Below are positions 39,371 to 50,126 of a stretch of DNA of 64,000 nt, piece by piece. Position numbers and translations under genes: made by a program. How positions within the stretch are numbered: the first letter of the stretch is position 1; every line of letters starts with the position of its first letter. The notes under the pieces were generated by a model. The model was not told the DNA's origin. It did not search any database and worked only from the letters and a program-made list of their open reading frames with translations. The DNA is from Sipunculus nudus (lineage: Eukaryota; Annelida; Sipuncula; Golfingiida; Sipunculidae): positions 29,889,456 to 29,953,455 of the forward strand of contig CM049312.1 in assembly GCA_026874595.1 (NCBI GenBank). The letters are read 5' to 3'.

Positions 39371-40477
39371 ATGAAAGCAAAAGGCAAGAGTAAAGGGAGA
39401 CCCCAGAGGTACAATCCGTGTTACTCAACGAACGCTTCGCGATGCCGTTTCAGACGTCCGCCAGACCACTACGTTTTTTTGTTAAACACCGTTGCCAAAA
39501 CAAGGTCTCCCCCGGCTTTGTTCCACTGCATCACGCACGGACGCCTCCATGCCTGTTTCAAAACAGGGGACCAGCACCCGGACAGCGGTAGCGACCCTTG
39601 CCCTGGCGTGGAGATGACGGCAGACGGTGATATGGTGTGTGTGGCATCAGGGATGCCGAGCGGAGCCAAGATATATGAAACGTGTCCGCGTGAGGACGAG
39701 TTTCCCCGGCACGGGACAGAGAATGACGCACCGGTCATATCTACAGGTGACGGGAACGGCCAAACATGTGCGACCCATGTTTTTCAACAAGACCACATGG
39801 CGACGTACACGTGGGAAAAACAACAGTCAGCCGACCGTGACGAACTCCTTAGGGTAGAGCCACGTCCGGAATTCGTTATGGCGGTAATAGCCCGACCCGT
39901 CACGGTGTACAACTTTTCACTTGTTGATCAGCTCCTGTTCAGTCGATACACCGAGACTGACGCGCTTCTGCACGATTACGTGTCAAGCAAAGTGTCACAC
40001 CCATCCCAAGACGACACGAAACATGTGAAATACGAGTGTTACAAGGCCCTGTCTCGACTGTCACCCAACCTTCGTCCGTCGTACGGTGAATGCTCCCGCG
40101 CATGGTGTTCTGCAGTGGAATCTCTCACTTCGTCGGAAAAGGACTCGACAAGGGGATCCCGGACAATCGATGAATTGAAAAAATACCTCGCCACACATAT
40201 GAGACATGCAGTATCAGACATGAACCGGGGCAAACAAAGGAATGCCATGTGGATCTACGACCATCCGGCGTCAACGTCCAGCCAGCTTTCAGCAGGTGTG
40301 GCTGGACAGGTCACCACGCAGGACGTCGAAGGCGGCGGCGAAGGCGGCGGGTGTAACCACATCACGTACACTGCTTATGACCCAGTGACCGGTATGAATA
40401 TATCCTGGTGTCCAAAATACAGGTATTTTACGCCGATGCTACCCAAGCCCTGCATACCACATCGCCAGCGTTTATGA
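39371..40477 (+). CDS. Zinc-motif protein, UL92-like
   Basis: A 368-aa protein from the ATG at 39371, with TATAAAT at 39309-39315. Residues of about 50-95 carry a Cys/His array: HCITHGRLHAC, then PCPG, then GDMVCVASG. This is the type of zinc motif (C...H.C...C...vC..SG) that characterises the UL92/ORF31 family, a subunit of the late viral pre-initiation complex in beta- and gammaherpesviruses. Its place inside the terminase intron, next to exon 2 and before larger plus-strand genes, matches UL92. The N-terminal 30 residues are basic, and a Gly/Glu-rich linker lies near the C-terminus. Orthology is inferred from motif plus position. Confidence 0.45.
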   Translation: MKAKGKSKGRPQRYNPCYSTNASRCRFRRPPDHYVFLLNTVAKTRSPPALFHCITHGRLHACFKTGDQHPDSGSDPCPGVEMTADGDMVCVASGMPSGAKIYETCPREDEFPRHGTENDAPVISTGDGNGQTCATHVFQQDHMATYTWEKQQSADRDELLRVEPRPEFVMAVIARPVTVYNFSLVDQLLFSRYTETDALLHDYVSSKVSHPSQDDTKHVKYECYKALSRLSPNLRPSYGECSRAWCSAVESLTSSEKDSTRGSRTIDELKKYLATHMRHAVSDMNRGKQRNAMWIYDHPASTSSQLSAGVAGQVTTQDVEGGGEGGGCNHITYTAYDPVTGMNISWCPKYRYFTPMLPKPCIPHRQRL

Positions 40478-40583
40478 AGCCGTCTGTGTCTATAATCCAC
40501 AGTAACTCTAAGTCCCCTGTTTCCATTTTGTCAACTGTCACCGTGGAAGCTACGTGAAAACCGTTTAAGCTTACCTGAAGGCG

Positions 40584-41342
40584 TCACACAGCTAGCTCAT
40601 TTAGTGTCAAATGGGGAACATGCAAAAGCAGGTGACTCAGGACAGTAGTTCCGTCTTCAGACAACATGAAAGCTGAGTCTTCACAGCTGTTCAGGACACG
40701 GCGCGCCGTGTTGGAATGGCCGAGTGACACAGGTGTGGGTTTGCAATGGAAACGGCACGCTTCTGCCACCAGCCTCATGAAACACCCGAAAGCAGCGTAT
40801 GCAGACACCATCCAACGGTCGCGCATTGTTACAGTGCATACGTCGACCTCTCCTCTCGCAGCTCGCATATCTTCATTCGCCTTATCGATTGCATCCACCA
40901 ACCGCTGTACCTCGGAATATTTCAGGTAGTACAGGTCGCGTAAACCTTCGATCAAACACGAAAACCTCGTACAACTGATCATGAATGTATGGCTATGCGG
41001 GACCTCTTTTGACATCAGAAATCGTCTCACGAAATATACAGCCGCCAAACGGATGCAGATGTAGTTGTACAAACGCAGGCATTCTTGGTCTGCATGCAAA
41101 GCGTCAGGGATTCCAGGACTTCCAAATAAAAAAGTGCAGATACTTTCGTCGCTGTGTAAGCTCAACGAAGGTAACAACACACTGGATAGAATCTTTCCGT
41201 CCACGTTATTGAGCGTTTCAGCCACATCAGGGACGGTGGGCGACCGTTTCTTGTCTAGCCGAAGAAAACCCGCGCCTCGTTGCAGTTCAAGCTGCCTCCT
41301 GACATCTAGTGGCATACATTCCTCCAAAGGTACCCTATCCAT
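40584..41342 (-). CDS. Helical protein inside the intron (252 aa)
   Basis: From the ATG at 41342; a TATTTGCG element lies 88 bases upstream at 41430-41437. The protein is mostly helical with several Cys/Tyr-rich amphipathic segments (YNYICIRLAAVYFVRRFL, AAFGCFMRLVAEACRF) and no membrane span or signal peptide. It is the only gene inside the intron on the same strand as the terminase. No family recognised. Confidence 0.65.
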   Translation of the reverse strand: MDRVPLEECMPLDVRRQLELQRGAGFLRLDKKRSPTVPDVAETLNNVDGKILSSVLLPSLSLHSDESICTFLFGSPGIPDALHADQECLRLYNYICIRLAAVYFVRRFLMSKEVPHSHTFMISCTRFSCLIEGLRDLYYLKYSEVQRLVDAIDKANEDMRAARGEVDVCTVTMRDRWMVSAYAAFGCFMRLVAEACRFHCKPTPVSLGHSNTARRVLNSCEDSAFMLSEDGTTVLSHLLLHVPHLTLNELAV

Positions 41343-41541
41343 ATTTGGACTACTTCAGCGGAAACGTCTGCGAGACATACTCGTTACGTTTTACCGTTTA
41401 GTTGACATTACTGAATAAGCTACCACCACCGCAAATAACATATAGTTCATTTCATGCGGTGGTAACCCGTCACCCGTTGGGGGATCCCTTAGTAAAAACC
41501 CGTTCGGGAAAGCCCCCCACCGATGAAAACCTCAAACAACC

Positions 41542-43113
41542 ATGGCTGCAAAAGACCTATGTGATCCACATACCGGACCAGCAGTGACCAGGCCATTTGA
41601 GGATTGCTATGAACCGATATGGAGAACAGCCGCTGGAGCCCCGGCGTCCATGTTTCTGTACCTACACCACCGTCGCGTTGACGAAGTTTTTTGGATACGC
41701 TTGGTGACCCATTACATGTCAGCCCGTGATCACAGATGGCATAACCGCTACACAGAAATCAAACCAAGGAACATGTTCTACGATACATTAGTGGGAGGCA
41801 CGGTCATAGAACTGGACATGCCACGGCCAGACCTTGTATCGTATAACAGGGAGCCCGGTTCTTCAGTGGAGCTGACAGATTGGCTGGACATCGTGTTCAT
41901 TGACAACGAGAACGGTCCCACTGACACGCTGGACAGAGTTACCGTGCCTGTACATTTCATTTTGTCAAGCGTCACGTGCATGTTCAACGAGTGGCTTATC
42001 CACGCCCGTTCCTTGAAAGCGCTGGAAAAACTGCCTGGTACAGAGGAAGGTGCGCAAACCGCCGAAAGTGAAATGAGTGCCATTCCCGGAGAGACCGTGT
42101 CCGCAGCAGTGAATTTACTAAGCGTACTGAACCAGTTTTACGATGCTAATCCTGCCCCGGAAGACCAAACCACGTCTGCAGAAATGCAAGCCTTAACACC
42201 TGAACACACCTGCATGCGACTCATCTGCCATTGGGAACCGGCTGTACCTGCAACAGAGGAAGGCAGGAGGCGATCCGTGGCCGTAATGCTGTTATCTCAC
42301 ATGCACAATTACGGACAGGTGTTTTCAGAACGGCAGATGGACCCGGCGAGCACGGGGACGTACAAGTGCGGGATCGAGGACAAAATCTTCCGAGTGCTGA
42401 CCTCAGTTAGCCTCCCCATGCTGAGCAGAATGTTTGACCAGGTGGATGACATAAACGTCATTCTAACATGGTGCGCTAACGTTTCAATTTGTCCGGACGT
42501 GCATGATACATTATCCCAGCAGATCGCGCTTTACGCCGGATGGTTGACAGTTCGCGACAGCTGTACAGTGCCCGGTGTGACCGATCCACTTATGAGGGCT
42601 TTTTCGCACATGAACCCTGTGGCGTTGGTACTGATATTCAGGAGGGTGATCAGTCGCCTGAGGGGGGAATGCGGACAGGTAAAGTTGCGTTTCAATAAAG
42701 GACTTGGCGCAAGGTTGCAGTCCGCCGTTGAGTGGTATATGGACGGCCGTCGGACAAACCCAGACGTCCCTTATTACTTGCAAGTTCATTTTTATGGGGC
42801 TGGTGTGCATAACGGAACGGTACGCTTCATGGAGCCTGTGTGGTATTTTACATTCAAAGGACCGCACGGCGGCCAACAACATTCTGACGAATGTTCCATG
42901 TGGATTAACGTGAGTGAACCAAATGACTTGGTGTTCCTCTGTCCCAACAAGCACTCGCGTTTGACACGACATTACGTTCCGGGGGGCATCCCAGTGGAAT
43001 GGCGTTACCCCGGAATGATGGAAGAACTGCTGCAAAGGCTTTCGTACCCTCTGGATCTGCTGATCGAATTCATCGGTTTCACGCTGGTGGAACCTATACC
43101 TGTATTGTATTGA
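41542..43113 (+). CDS. Probable capsid vertex protein, UL93/UL17 position
   Basis: A 523-aa protein from the ATG at 41542 with no signal peptide, membrane span or obvious motif. It is the third plus-strand gene in the terminase intron, upstream of a 420-aa gene. UL93 (betaherpes, about 600 aa) and UL17 (alphaherpes) sit in the same relative place and form part of the capsid vertex complex that works with the terminase in packaging. The assignment rests on position and size only. Confidence 0.45.
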   Translation: MAAKDLCDPHTGPAVTRPFEDCYEPIWRTAAGAPASMFLYLHHRRVDEVFWIRLVTHYMSARDHRWHNRYTEIKPRNMFYDTLVGGTVIELDMPRPDLVSYNREPGSSVELTDWLDIVFIDNENGPTDTLDRVTVPVHFILSSVTCMFNEWLIHARSLKALEKLPGTEEGAQTAESEMSAIPGETVSAAVNLLSVLNQFYDANPAPEDQTTSAEMQALTPEHTCMRLICHWEPAVPATEEGRRRSVAVMLLSHMHNYGQVFSERQMDPASTGTYKCGIEDKIFRVLTSVSLPMLSRMFDQVDDINVILTWCANVSICPDVHDTLSQQIALYAGWLTVRDSCTVPGVTDPLMRAFSHMNPVALVLIFRRVISRLRGECGQVKLRFNKGLGARLQSAVEWYMDGRRTNPDVPYYLQVHFYGAGVHNGTVRFMEPVWYFTFKGPHGGQQHSDECSMWINVSEPNDLVFLCPNKHSRLTRHYVPGGIPVEWRYPGMMEELLQRLSYPLDLLIEFIGFTLVEPIPVLY

Positions 43114-43142
43114 AGCATGCCGGTCAGCCGGCCGACATGTAT

Positions 43143-43150
43143 TATTTGTG
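43143..43150 (+). promoter_or_regulatory. TATTTGTG element
   Basis: Lies 53 bases before the ATG at 43203, with no TATAAA nearby. Part of a set of identical octamers before late-type genes. Confidence 0.4.
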
Positions 43151-43202
43151 TTAACGTTGTCGCTGAACTGTGGGCGGCACAGCTGCTCTGTCAGACGCCA
43201 AA

Positions 43203-44465
43203 ATGGTAGACGTTATAGACAAATTCTCGAGGCCTTCGTTTTCGGCGCCAGGTGACGTGTTTCTGGTGACAGACGTGTCAGGTGATACGCGTATATGCAG
43301 ACCCCGTTCACAGACAGTGAACGTATTCTACGGCCTCAACTGCAAGACAGGCGCGTCATCACTATGCGTTGTGAACAAGACCCACATTTACATCTTGAGC
43401 GACCTACAGGGTAACGCAGACGAACACAGTATAGTTCCCGTAAGAATAGAACTGAACGGACGCGCACATGTGATGCCCGCCAGAGGATACCACCAGATTT
43501 GCAGATTTTGGCTCTGCGCACCGTACAGAACGGGAAACCGTGTGACCCTCCCTGAAAACACCGTAGGCAGCATACTGGGCATTACCGACAGAGAGTGTAT
43601 CACCTTGCTACAGAGTCGGACGTTGGCCAACAGCCATGTTGTGCACCCCAGTTGGCTGTTCGTTCACGGGAGGGGGAAAGGAAAGTACGCCGGATTTGCA
43701 GAGATCGATAACATCCCTGTTTACACAAACAACACCAACCCGTCAGATGTAACCGATATAATGGCCAGAACAGGTCCGCAGTTGTTTTATCAAGCTAGCT
43801 GTAAAAGTTTTTGGACATACTTTTGTGACAACGGCGCAGCGACGGGCGCCGTACCTGCAGTGCCGCCAGCCCTAGTGAAGCATTCACTTTTCACGTCTTG
43901 CATGGGTGAACAGTCAGAAGACGAAACGTATTCACACAATGGATGGGGTGGCCCGCAAGCTGCCGTACAGTGTCTGTGCGCATCTCTCCAGGCGGGTTGG
44001 CGTGGCCCAACAGAGACGCCTGTGGAGGCAGGGAACCCTAACCGCTTTGTGCGGGTGTCGTGTGTGTCACAACACAAGAACTCGGCCATGCCAGGATGGT
44101 TAGGTAACCTGTGCAACCGTGTTACAGGAGCCAGGCGTGCTGTCCCAGGGAGTACGTACACGCGTGTCAGCAGGCAGATAGCTGACGCAGAGAAGGACAT
44201 GTCAAAGCATGGCATTGATAGGATGCTAGAGGAAAGGAGTACCACATGCAAGTTCAAATTGCAGACTGCTGTACCTGAACTGTCCGATCCAAACACACCG
44301 TCGCAGTCAGAACAGAACCGTCGTGCGGGTAGCGTTTGCATTGACCTGCCGCAGAACATATGGGAACTTAAACAACTGGACGATGAATACGTGTTGTATA
44401 TGTGTGCTAGCTGTGGTTTGTGGCGCGACCTGCTGAAAGGTCGCACAAATTATTTTACCATGTGA
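43203..44465 (+). CDS. Probable tegument protein, UL94/UL16 position
   Basis: A 420-aa protein from the ATG at 43203 (the GTG extension was dropped). It has a beta-rich N-terminal half with a LCVVNKTHIYILSDLQG segment, a GRGKGKYAGF motif around residue 165, and a C-terminal MCASCGLW Cys pair. It is the last plus-strand gene before terminase exon 1, the slot of UL94 (betaherpes) or UL16 (alphaherpes), Cys-rich tegument proteins with nested positions in the terminase intron. The beta segment and the GKGK motif resemble parts of the 58718-59433 ORF pair, so the two may be paralogues. The 3' end is convergent with the terminase exon. Confidence 0.5.
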   Translation: MVDVIDKFSRPSFSAPGDVFLVTDVSGDTRICRPRSQTVNVFYGLNCKTGASSLCVVNKTHIYILSDLQGNADEHSIVPVRIELNGRAHVMPARGYHQICRFWLCAPYRTGNRVTLPENTVGSILGITDRECITLLQSRTLANSHVVHPSWLFVHGRGKGKYAGFAEIDNIPVYTNNTNPSDVTDIMARTGPQLFYQASCKSFWTYFCDNGAATGAVPAVPPALVKHSLFTSCMGEQSEDETYSHNGWGGPQAAVQCLCASLQAGWRGPTETPVEAGNPNRFVRVSCVSQHKNSAMPGWLGNLCNRVTGARRAVPGSTYTRVSRQIADAEKDMSKHGIDRMLEERSTTCKFKLQTAVPELSDPNTPSQSEQNRRAGSVCIDLPQNIWELKQLDDEYVLYMCASCGLWRDLLKGRTNYFTM

Positions 44466-44714
44466 AATCATAGTGTGTTTCATTGTAAGAACCACTGCTG
44501 TATTTACAACAATGATTATTAAAAGTATATAACAAGCGATAACACTGGCATGAGCATTTTTCATATGTGTAACCTCTGCCACGGACGTTCAGGTGTCATA
44601 TGAAAGATACTAATAATCATTGCATGTTATCATTCATTATTCATATCATCCCTCCCTTCCCTCACACACATCCATGCGACCCAGTGGCTTTATCCCAGCT
44701 ACAGTTATACTTAC

Positions 44715-45866
44715 ATTTTGATTCCCCAAGCTGAGGAAAAACATTTCCGTGTGTAACCCGTTTTCAAAATGTATCGCCAACTTTGGTTCGTACATAGGAT
44801 TTTGCTGATTGACGGTCGTTCGGAAACGTTGTTTGGCTTTGGCGTCCAAATGATCGAGTATCAGCTGCATGGAGTTGACGTGTTGCACAGTATCTGCCTT
44901 TACCTTACGGCTGAGATCATGCGAACACGAAAAATATGCAAACCGCATATCAGTCGCCCGCATGCCCGCCGCCAGCGTGACCTGTGTGATGTATGTTTTG
45001 CCCATGCGCCTGGGAACGAGGGCCACGCATATATTTGACGTCCGGCTTTCGGTCATAACACGCCGGCTGTATCCTCCCGCTATGAAAAATCGTTTGATGA
45101 TCCGCTGCAACATGTGGTTGTGCTCCGGCGCACGCGCTGCGGCAGAAAAGGCGACGATATGCATAACCATGAGACCCTGAAACGGTTCAAGAACGATGTC
45201 TTTGTATTTAAAAAACAAATGTAACAAACTAAGCCAGTTGAGCACCGCTCGCGTTTCAGTGTTCTGCCACACGCTTTCATCCAAAGCCAGCCTGTCTGAG
45301 GGAGACACTGGTCGCAACCGTGAAGACATCCCGGTCACAGAGTGTTTCATCCAGTCGTGCAATTCAAACAGGGTCATGGGTATCTGTGAAGCCAGGGGAA
45401 TGCAGACGTGCGCATGGTTCTGGCGAACTCCCGCTTCTGTGTTGAGCCATATGTCAGTGAAACTGCGTGATGACGGACTACGGTTATGCGAGTCAAACTC
45501 CTTGTACAAGTCGTCCGCTTTGCCATTTTGAAGCAGTTCGGCATTGCCCTGTAACCGGCAAACACCCGACCTCCAGAACAGGTAATCGTCGAACACATCA
45601 TCCACCACCCAAGAGAACAGTGGGTGTCTCAAAGTGCAGTCAGGGACGTCACGCACTAAAGGGTGTTGGTTGACCTGCCATTCCCTGGGGCGGTATGCAG
45701 TGACAGGGTAAACCCGTGGCGCGGTGTTCCACGCTTCACTCTCGCGATCATTATGTGTGATGTCACGATTGCTGCCGCGAACAGCCGTCTGCCCTTCTGT
45801 CTTCTGTGATTTTTTCCGATTTTGAACAGACCCGTAGGTTTGTCCGGTTATGCCCCTGACATCCAT
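44715..45866 (-). CDS. Terminase large subunit, exon 1
   Basis: 384 codons from the ATG at 45866 to a perfect GTAAGT donor (intron from 44714). The N-terminal ~80 residues are charged and variable. The middle is helical, and residues of about 284-292 form the ATPase Walker A (VPRRMGKTY), followed by a typical RecA-fold strand (RFAYFSCS). Reading past the donor gives only about 22 extra codons before a stop, as expected for intron read-through. The rest of the ATPase and the nuclease lie in exon 2. The protein drives genome packaging in the nucleus together with the portal. Confidence 0.88.
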
Positions 45867-46525
45867 GAGGACGCATCAACGTTGAATATACAATGACGAT
45901 ATTGTGTCTGTCCAATCCATGTTACATATATATCAAATAAACGTGTACACGGGTATACCATCACAAGGTCAGTTCACCGTGTAAGAAAACGGCCATACGC
46001 GACAGACAGTCTGAACTATACGCCTTTTCACCGGTGCAGTCGCACCTATTACAAAGCGCACGTGCGGTGCACTGACCTGGTTTTCTCCGTGTCTCATAAA
46101 TTATCAGGGTTTACGTCAGACCTGTTTTTTTGTGCCTGAACACTCGCCGCCGTCTAGACAAAACAGGCATGTCACGGCACGTTCCCAAGGCCGACGTGCC
46201 GCAGCCCCCCCCCCCCCCCATACATACGAGTAGTTTTGTTGCGCAACAACAACACACGTGCACATGATGGTCACGTGCACACTAGAGTGCCCTATCATTT
46301 TCGAATGCAAGTGGCAACCTGTTTGGGACACTGACCTTGGAAACGTGTCATGCCTGAACATGTTTTTGTCGAACGGTCATTGACAGAAGAGGGTCGTGTG
46401 CAACGTCGCAGAAAAACGCTGATGTAACCACACGCACTGTCCATATAAAGGATAGTACGTGACGAGGCAGCATTGAATTCACCAGACATTCTTGTAGACG
46501 TGTTGTTCCGAATTAGGTGATCGGG
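45867..46525. promoter_or_regulatory. Intergenic promoter region with E-boxes and a C15 run
   Basis: Lies between the divergent terminase exon 1 and the first IAP gene. It contains CACGTG at 46255-46260 and 46272-46277, a run of 15 cytosines at 46205-46219 and TATAAAG at 46444-46450. No gene supported. Confidence 0.55.
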
Positions 46526-47413
46526 ATGGGTAAAGGAAACAGTAAATTCCGTTGGCAACAGCTGGCCGAAACGCCAGATGTGAAGGTCAAACGTATGAAG
46601 AGCGAACTGTGCCGCAGGAAAACGTTTGAAAACTGGCCAGGAAAAGATATGATCAAACCCCGCATGATGGCTGCTTCGGGGTTTTACTACGACGACATTT
46701 CTGCCGTGATCAACTGCGCCTTTTGTGCAGCATCTTTCACTGAGTATCCCACAGGTTTCTGTCCTATGTGGTTCCATATGTTGTACTTTGGAAACGCATG
46801 TCCCTTTATCAACGGGAAACCGACTGACAACATCCCGGCGCCAGACAGTCTTGATCCAACGTCATTTCACACTATGGAGGCTTTGGGAATACGCAAGCAC
46901 AACCCTGTCGTACCCGCCATGGGAACACTTGAGGAGAGACTTGACTCGTTCAAACCGTTACACCGCCGCTGGCCAATAGGGACTGTGCCCCCATCCGAGC
47001 AAATGGCTGAAGCAGGTTTTTTTCACCTAGGAGTAGGCGCACAGACCCGATGCTTCTGCTGCGGTAAGAAGTGCGGGGAGTTTGGACCAAACGATGACCC
47101 ATGGAAAGCACACGAAAGGTTTAGCCCAAAATGTCTGTTTGTTATCCGCTGTAAGCCACGATCAGTTGCCGACCAGCAAAGACGTCCCAGCCACGGCGCA
47201 CGACATGACACATTCGATGTCGGCGGTGAAACGTTCGGCCGTGCGGAAACAGGACGCACACTGTTGTGCACCGTCTGCTTAGAAAACGAAGTGGAGGTTA
47301 TCTTTTTCCCCTGCAAACATATAATCGTCTGCAACCAGTGCTCTCTGTGTTTGCTCCACTGTCCCGTGTGCCGTGAACCTATATATGGCAGTGCAAACGT
47401 GTTCATCGCTTGA
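46526..47413 (+). CDS. IAP protein 1: two BIRs and a RING
   Basis: A 295-aa inhibitor-of-apoptosis protein. BIR1 has Cys64, Cys67, His84 and Cys92; BIR2 has Cys176, Cys179, His196 and Cys203, both with the correct C-x2-C-x16-H-x6-8-C spacing. The C-terminal RING (about 248-282) ends in CPVCREP. BIR1 is divergent (CAFCAASF in place of the usual C..C...L..W), while BIR2 keeps a more typical groove. The start is ATG 46526; the sequence MGKGNS fits an N-myristoylation signal, unusual for an IAP. RING E3 activity plus BIR binding would block caspases or pro-apoptotic IAP antagonists. IAP genes are known in malacoherpesviruses and baculoviruses. Confidence 0.9.
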   Translation: MGKGNSKFRWQQLAETPDVKVKRMKSELCRRKTFENWPGKDMIKPRMMAASGFYYDDISAVINCAFCAASFTEYPTGFCPMWFHMLYFGNACPFINGKPTDNIPAPDSLDPTSFHTMEALGIRKHNPVVPAMGTLEERLDSFKPLHRRWPIGTVPPSEQMAEAGFFHLGVGAQTRCFCCGKKCGEFGPNDDPWKAHERFSPKCLFVIRCKPRSVADQQRRPSHGARHDTFDVGGETFGRAETGRTLLCTVCLENEVEVIFFPCKHIIVCNQCSLCLLHCPVCREPIYGSANVFIA

Positions 47414-48038
47414 ACCTATCGAACCATGTGAATAGTACAGTGACCGTTAACTTTCACGAAATTAGGAATACACTAATATGTGTTAAGTGTTAACATATCA
47501 GTGTCATCATCATATGTACACCTCTGTATGTAAAACAAACCATACTCCCTCATACGAGTGTCAAGGACGTGATGTCTTTGTAAGAGGATATGACTGCTAA
47601 TCACGTACCGGATACTCTGCTACTTAAACGTGGTTTATGGAAACAATGTATAAAACGTCGTTGGTCGTATGTTTCGGTTATGACGCACACCAGCAGGGAG
47701 TTTTTTTGGTGTTTACGTAGTTATTTGATATATGTGTTTGTGAGTCACGTTACCCCTGCCATTAAACATGTTTTACAAAACGTTGTTTGTGCGTGTTGTG
47801 GAATTTCCTATGTTTGACGTCATGTCTGCTTTCTTGCTATATAAGCTCAGCACAACAGAATGTTCAGCATAACCGCCGCGGACGTCGACTGTTCAGTTTC
47901 GGCATCATAAGTCAGCATCCTGTCATTAATAAACGGAGTGACTGTTATTTGGCACAGGGCTCTACAATTGATTCCATATGACTATCGTGCTGCTGAGCTC
48001 GTCTGGAACTTATATACACCACAGGTTGTCTGTCCAAT
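47414..48038. other. Intergenic region between IAP genes
   Basis: Contains a perfect TGACGTCA (47815-47822), TATATAAG at about 47838-47845 and TTATATAC near 48009, all upstream of the spliced IAP gene, plus AATAAA at 47926-47931. An open frame of 75 codons (47590-47817, ATG start, somewhat hydrophobic, CACCG at the end) is possible but unsupported. Confidence 0.5.
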
Positions 48039-50126
48039 ATGGTAACTATATATAATAACTTGACGGGAGAGATTGTCAGTGACCGTGAACATTACAGATA
48101 TGAGATCAACCGGCTGGTGTCATACAAAACGTGGCCGAAAGGAAACCCAGCATTTCCGACAGCTCTGGCAAAAGTCGGGTTCTATTATACAGGGCGTGAA
48201 GATGAGGTAAAGTGCTTTGTTTGTGACATTCGTCTGAAACGTTGGGTGGAAACGGACCTCCCGTTGTCCGAACACGAGAGACACGCTCCTAGGTGCCAGT
48301 TCGTTTTAGGAATCGACATTGGAAATGTTCCTATGGTCGCTGAAAATGAAGTTTTTTCGTTGGACAGAATACGCGAAGAAGAACGCAAGGTCACATTACT
48401 GAGACAGACTGCCTCTGAGACAACAGGTGGAGCAAGTGGTAGCGCTACATCTAACACAAACAATGTGCCCTTACCGTTTATATTCACCTTCTTTGGCAAC
48501 ACTGGAGCAAAATGTAAAGTGCCACAACTGAAGATTGCTGTGAAGGAAACTTTAACTTCATTGCAACCCAACAATGAAGGGCGTTCTCCACAGTCCCATG
48601 TTCAAGCTGCTGCTGGCCCGTCCAGCATGCCCGCTGCATTCAATACAGGTCAGGATAAACCTCGGGAAGCAGAAACGGGTAGGGAAAAACCTCGGGCTCT
48701 AACACCGTCAAATTCTACACCGGGCATGTCGACATTGAGCCAGGATATGCAGAACCTATCTTTGCAGAGAACCAGTGTCAGCACGTCCAATATTCCAGAG
48801 ACCCCTGGGGTAAGTTAAATGTTTGCAATCACGTTATAGAGCTGATACATACATAGCGAAACTGTCAAATTGTTATACATTTGATCATAGATTACAGCGC
48901 ATGTAAAGGTTTGCGGGGTGTTTTGCTGTTGTGAGAAACGTATGGGTAACATGTGCGTTTAACTGAAACGGACATATGATCATGTGGACGTCATTGCACG
49001 TTACGACAATAAAGTCTGTTCTGTTTTTCAGGCACCTGATGAGATGTGTGACGCGGCAAGCATCAGAACGATGATGCACCACGCGGCACATCCACAATAC
49101 GCTGACGTAGCGATCCGGTTCAGGTCATTCAGACTGTGGCAGGCGTCGTCAATTCAACCTGTCGCCAGACTCTGTCAAGCGGGCTTCTTTTACATAGGCC
49201 AGGACGACCGTGTACGCTGTTTTATGTGCGGAGGTGGACTTTGTAATTGGGATGCAGACGATAATCCTTGGACCGAACACGCACGTTGGTTCCCCCGCTG
49301 TGAGTTCCTGAATGCATGCAGACACATACCGGAGGTCCAGAATGCCATCAACGGTATGATAGACCAGTCTGAACAGGCGGGTGAGAACCGTTCACGAACT
49401 GATATTTCTGACGTTGTTGCTTCTTTTATGACTACACCAATGGTTAAAGAGGCACTTGAAATGGGCTTTACAAGGGATAGCATTAAGGGTGCTATGCGAC
49501 TAAAGGGACGGGCATGTGTTGACATCAATGAACTGATGGATGCTGTAAAAAAGTTTGAAGTGACTCAAAGCCGTTTTGAAAAAACAGTCACATATGCAAA
49601 CATTGCATATACAGAGATTGATTCGGAGGATGAAAACGAACCGGAAAATGCTTCTACCTCTGTTGCAGCCTCAGCGTGCAAGAACGGCGAGTGTGGAACA
49701 AGCCAGGGTGAGGAGGCAACAGGAACGAGCACCCAGAAAACAGAGAAATGTTCTGATAGCTCTAAGAAACGTAAGAAAAAGAAGACACAGAAGAAGAAGC
49801 AAAATAAGAAAAGCGAACAGGTCCCACAGCCGACACCTGGTAGCGCCGGGGAAACAGCAGATGACAAAGAAAGCGAAAAGGCCCCACAGCCGACAGGTAG
49901 TAGCGCCGGGGAAACGGCTGATGACAAAGAACGCCGTGATACACTTTCCGCAGAAATACAGGCACTCCGCGACAAGACGAAGTGCAAAGTCTGTCTGACG
50001 AGCGAGGTTAACATCGTCTTCTTACCATGCAGCCATTTGGTCTGTTGCCTTGACTGTTCCCTGCAGCTGCAAAAATGTCCCATTTGTCGTGAACTCATTA
50101 AAGCCACAGTGAAAACATTTATGTGA
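48039..50126 (+). CDS. IAP protein 2: spliced, BIR-BIR-UBA-RING
   Basis: A two-exon gene. Exon 1 (48039-48809) has BIR1 (Cys59, Cys62, His79, Cys86). The donor GG|GTAAGT (intron from 48810) is followed by an in-frame stop after two codons. The acceptor TTTTTCAG ends at 49031, and exon 2 (49032-50126) continues in phase 0, giving 621 aa. Exon 2 holds BIR2 (CFMCGGGLCNW...H...C), a UBA-like helical segment (MVKEALEMGFTRDSIKGAM), a Lys-rich linker with a duplicated PQPTPGSAGETADDKE-type repeat and a C-terminal RING. BIR-BIR-UBA-RING matches cellular cIAP-type proteins. A longer unspliced frame for exon 2 (from an ATG-less 48984 start) is not needed. Host cIAP-like origin is likely. Confidence 0.85.
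48810..49031 (+). other. 222-bp intron in the IAP 2 gene
   Basis: Donor GTAAGT and acceptor TTTTTCAG are near-consensus, and both flanking exons are phase 0. Without splicing the upstream frame stops two codons past the donor. Confidence 0.8.

Larger units (their letters stand above)
38893..44714 (-). other. Terminase intron (5.8 kb) containing five genes
   Basis: The donor at 44714-44713 reads AAT|GTAAGT and the acceptor reads CAG|GC at 38893/38892. Both splice sites are phase 0, so the exons join between codons. The intron holds four plus-strand genes and one minus-strand gene. A spliced terminase gene with other genes nested in its intron is a hallmark of Herpesvirales. Confidence 0.8.
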
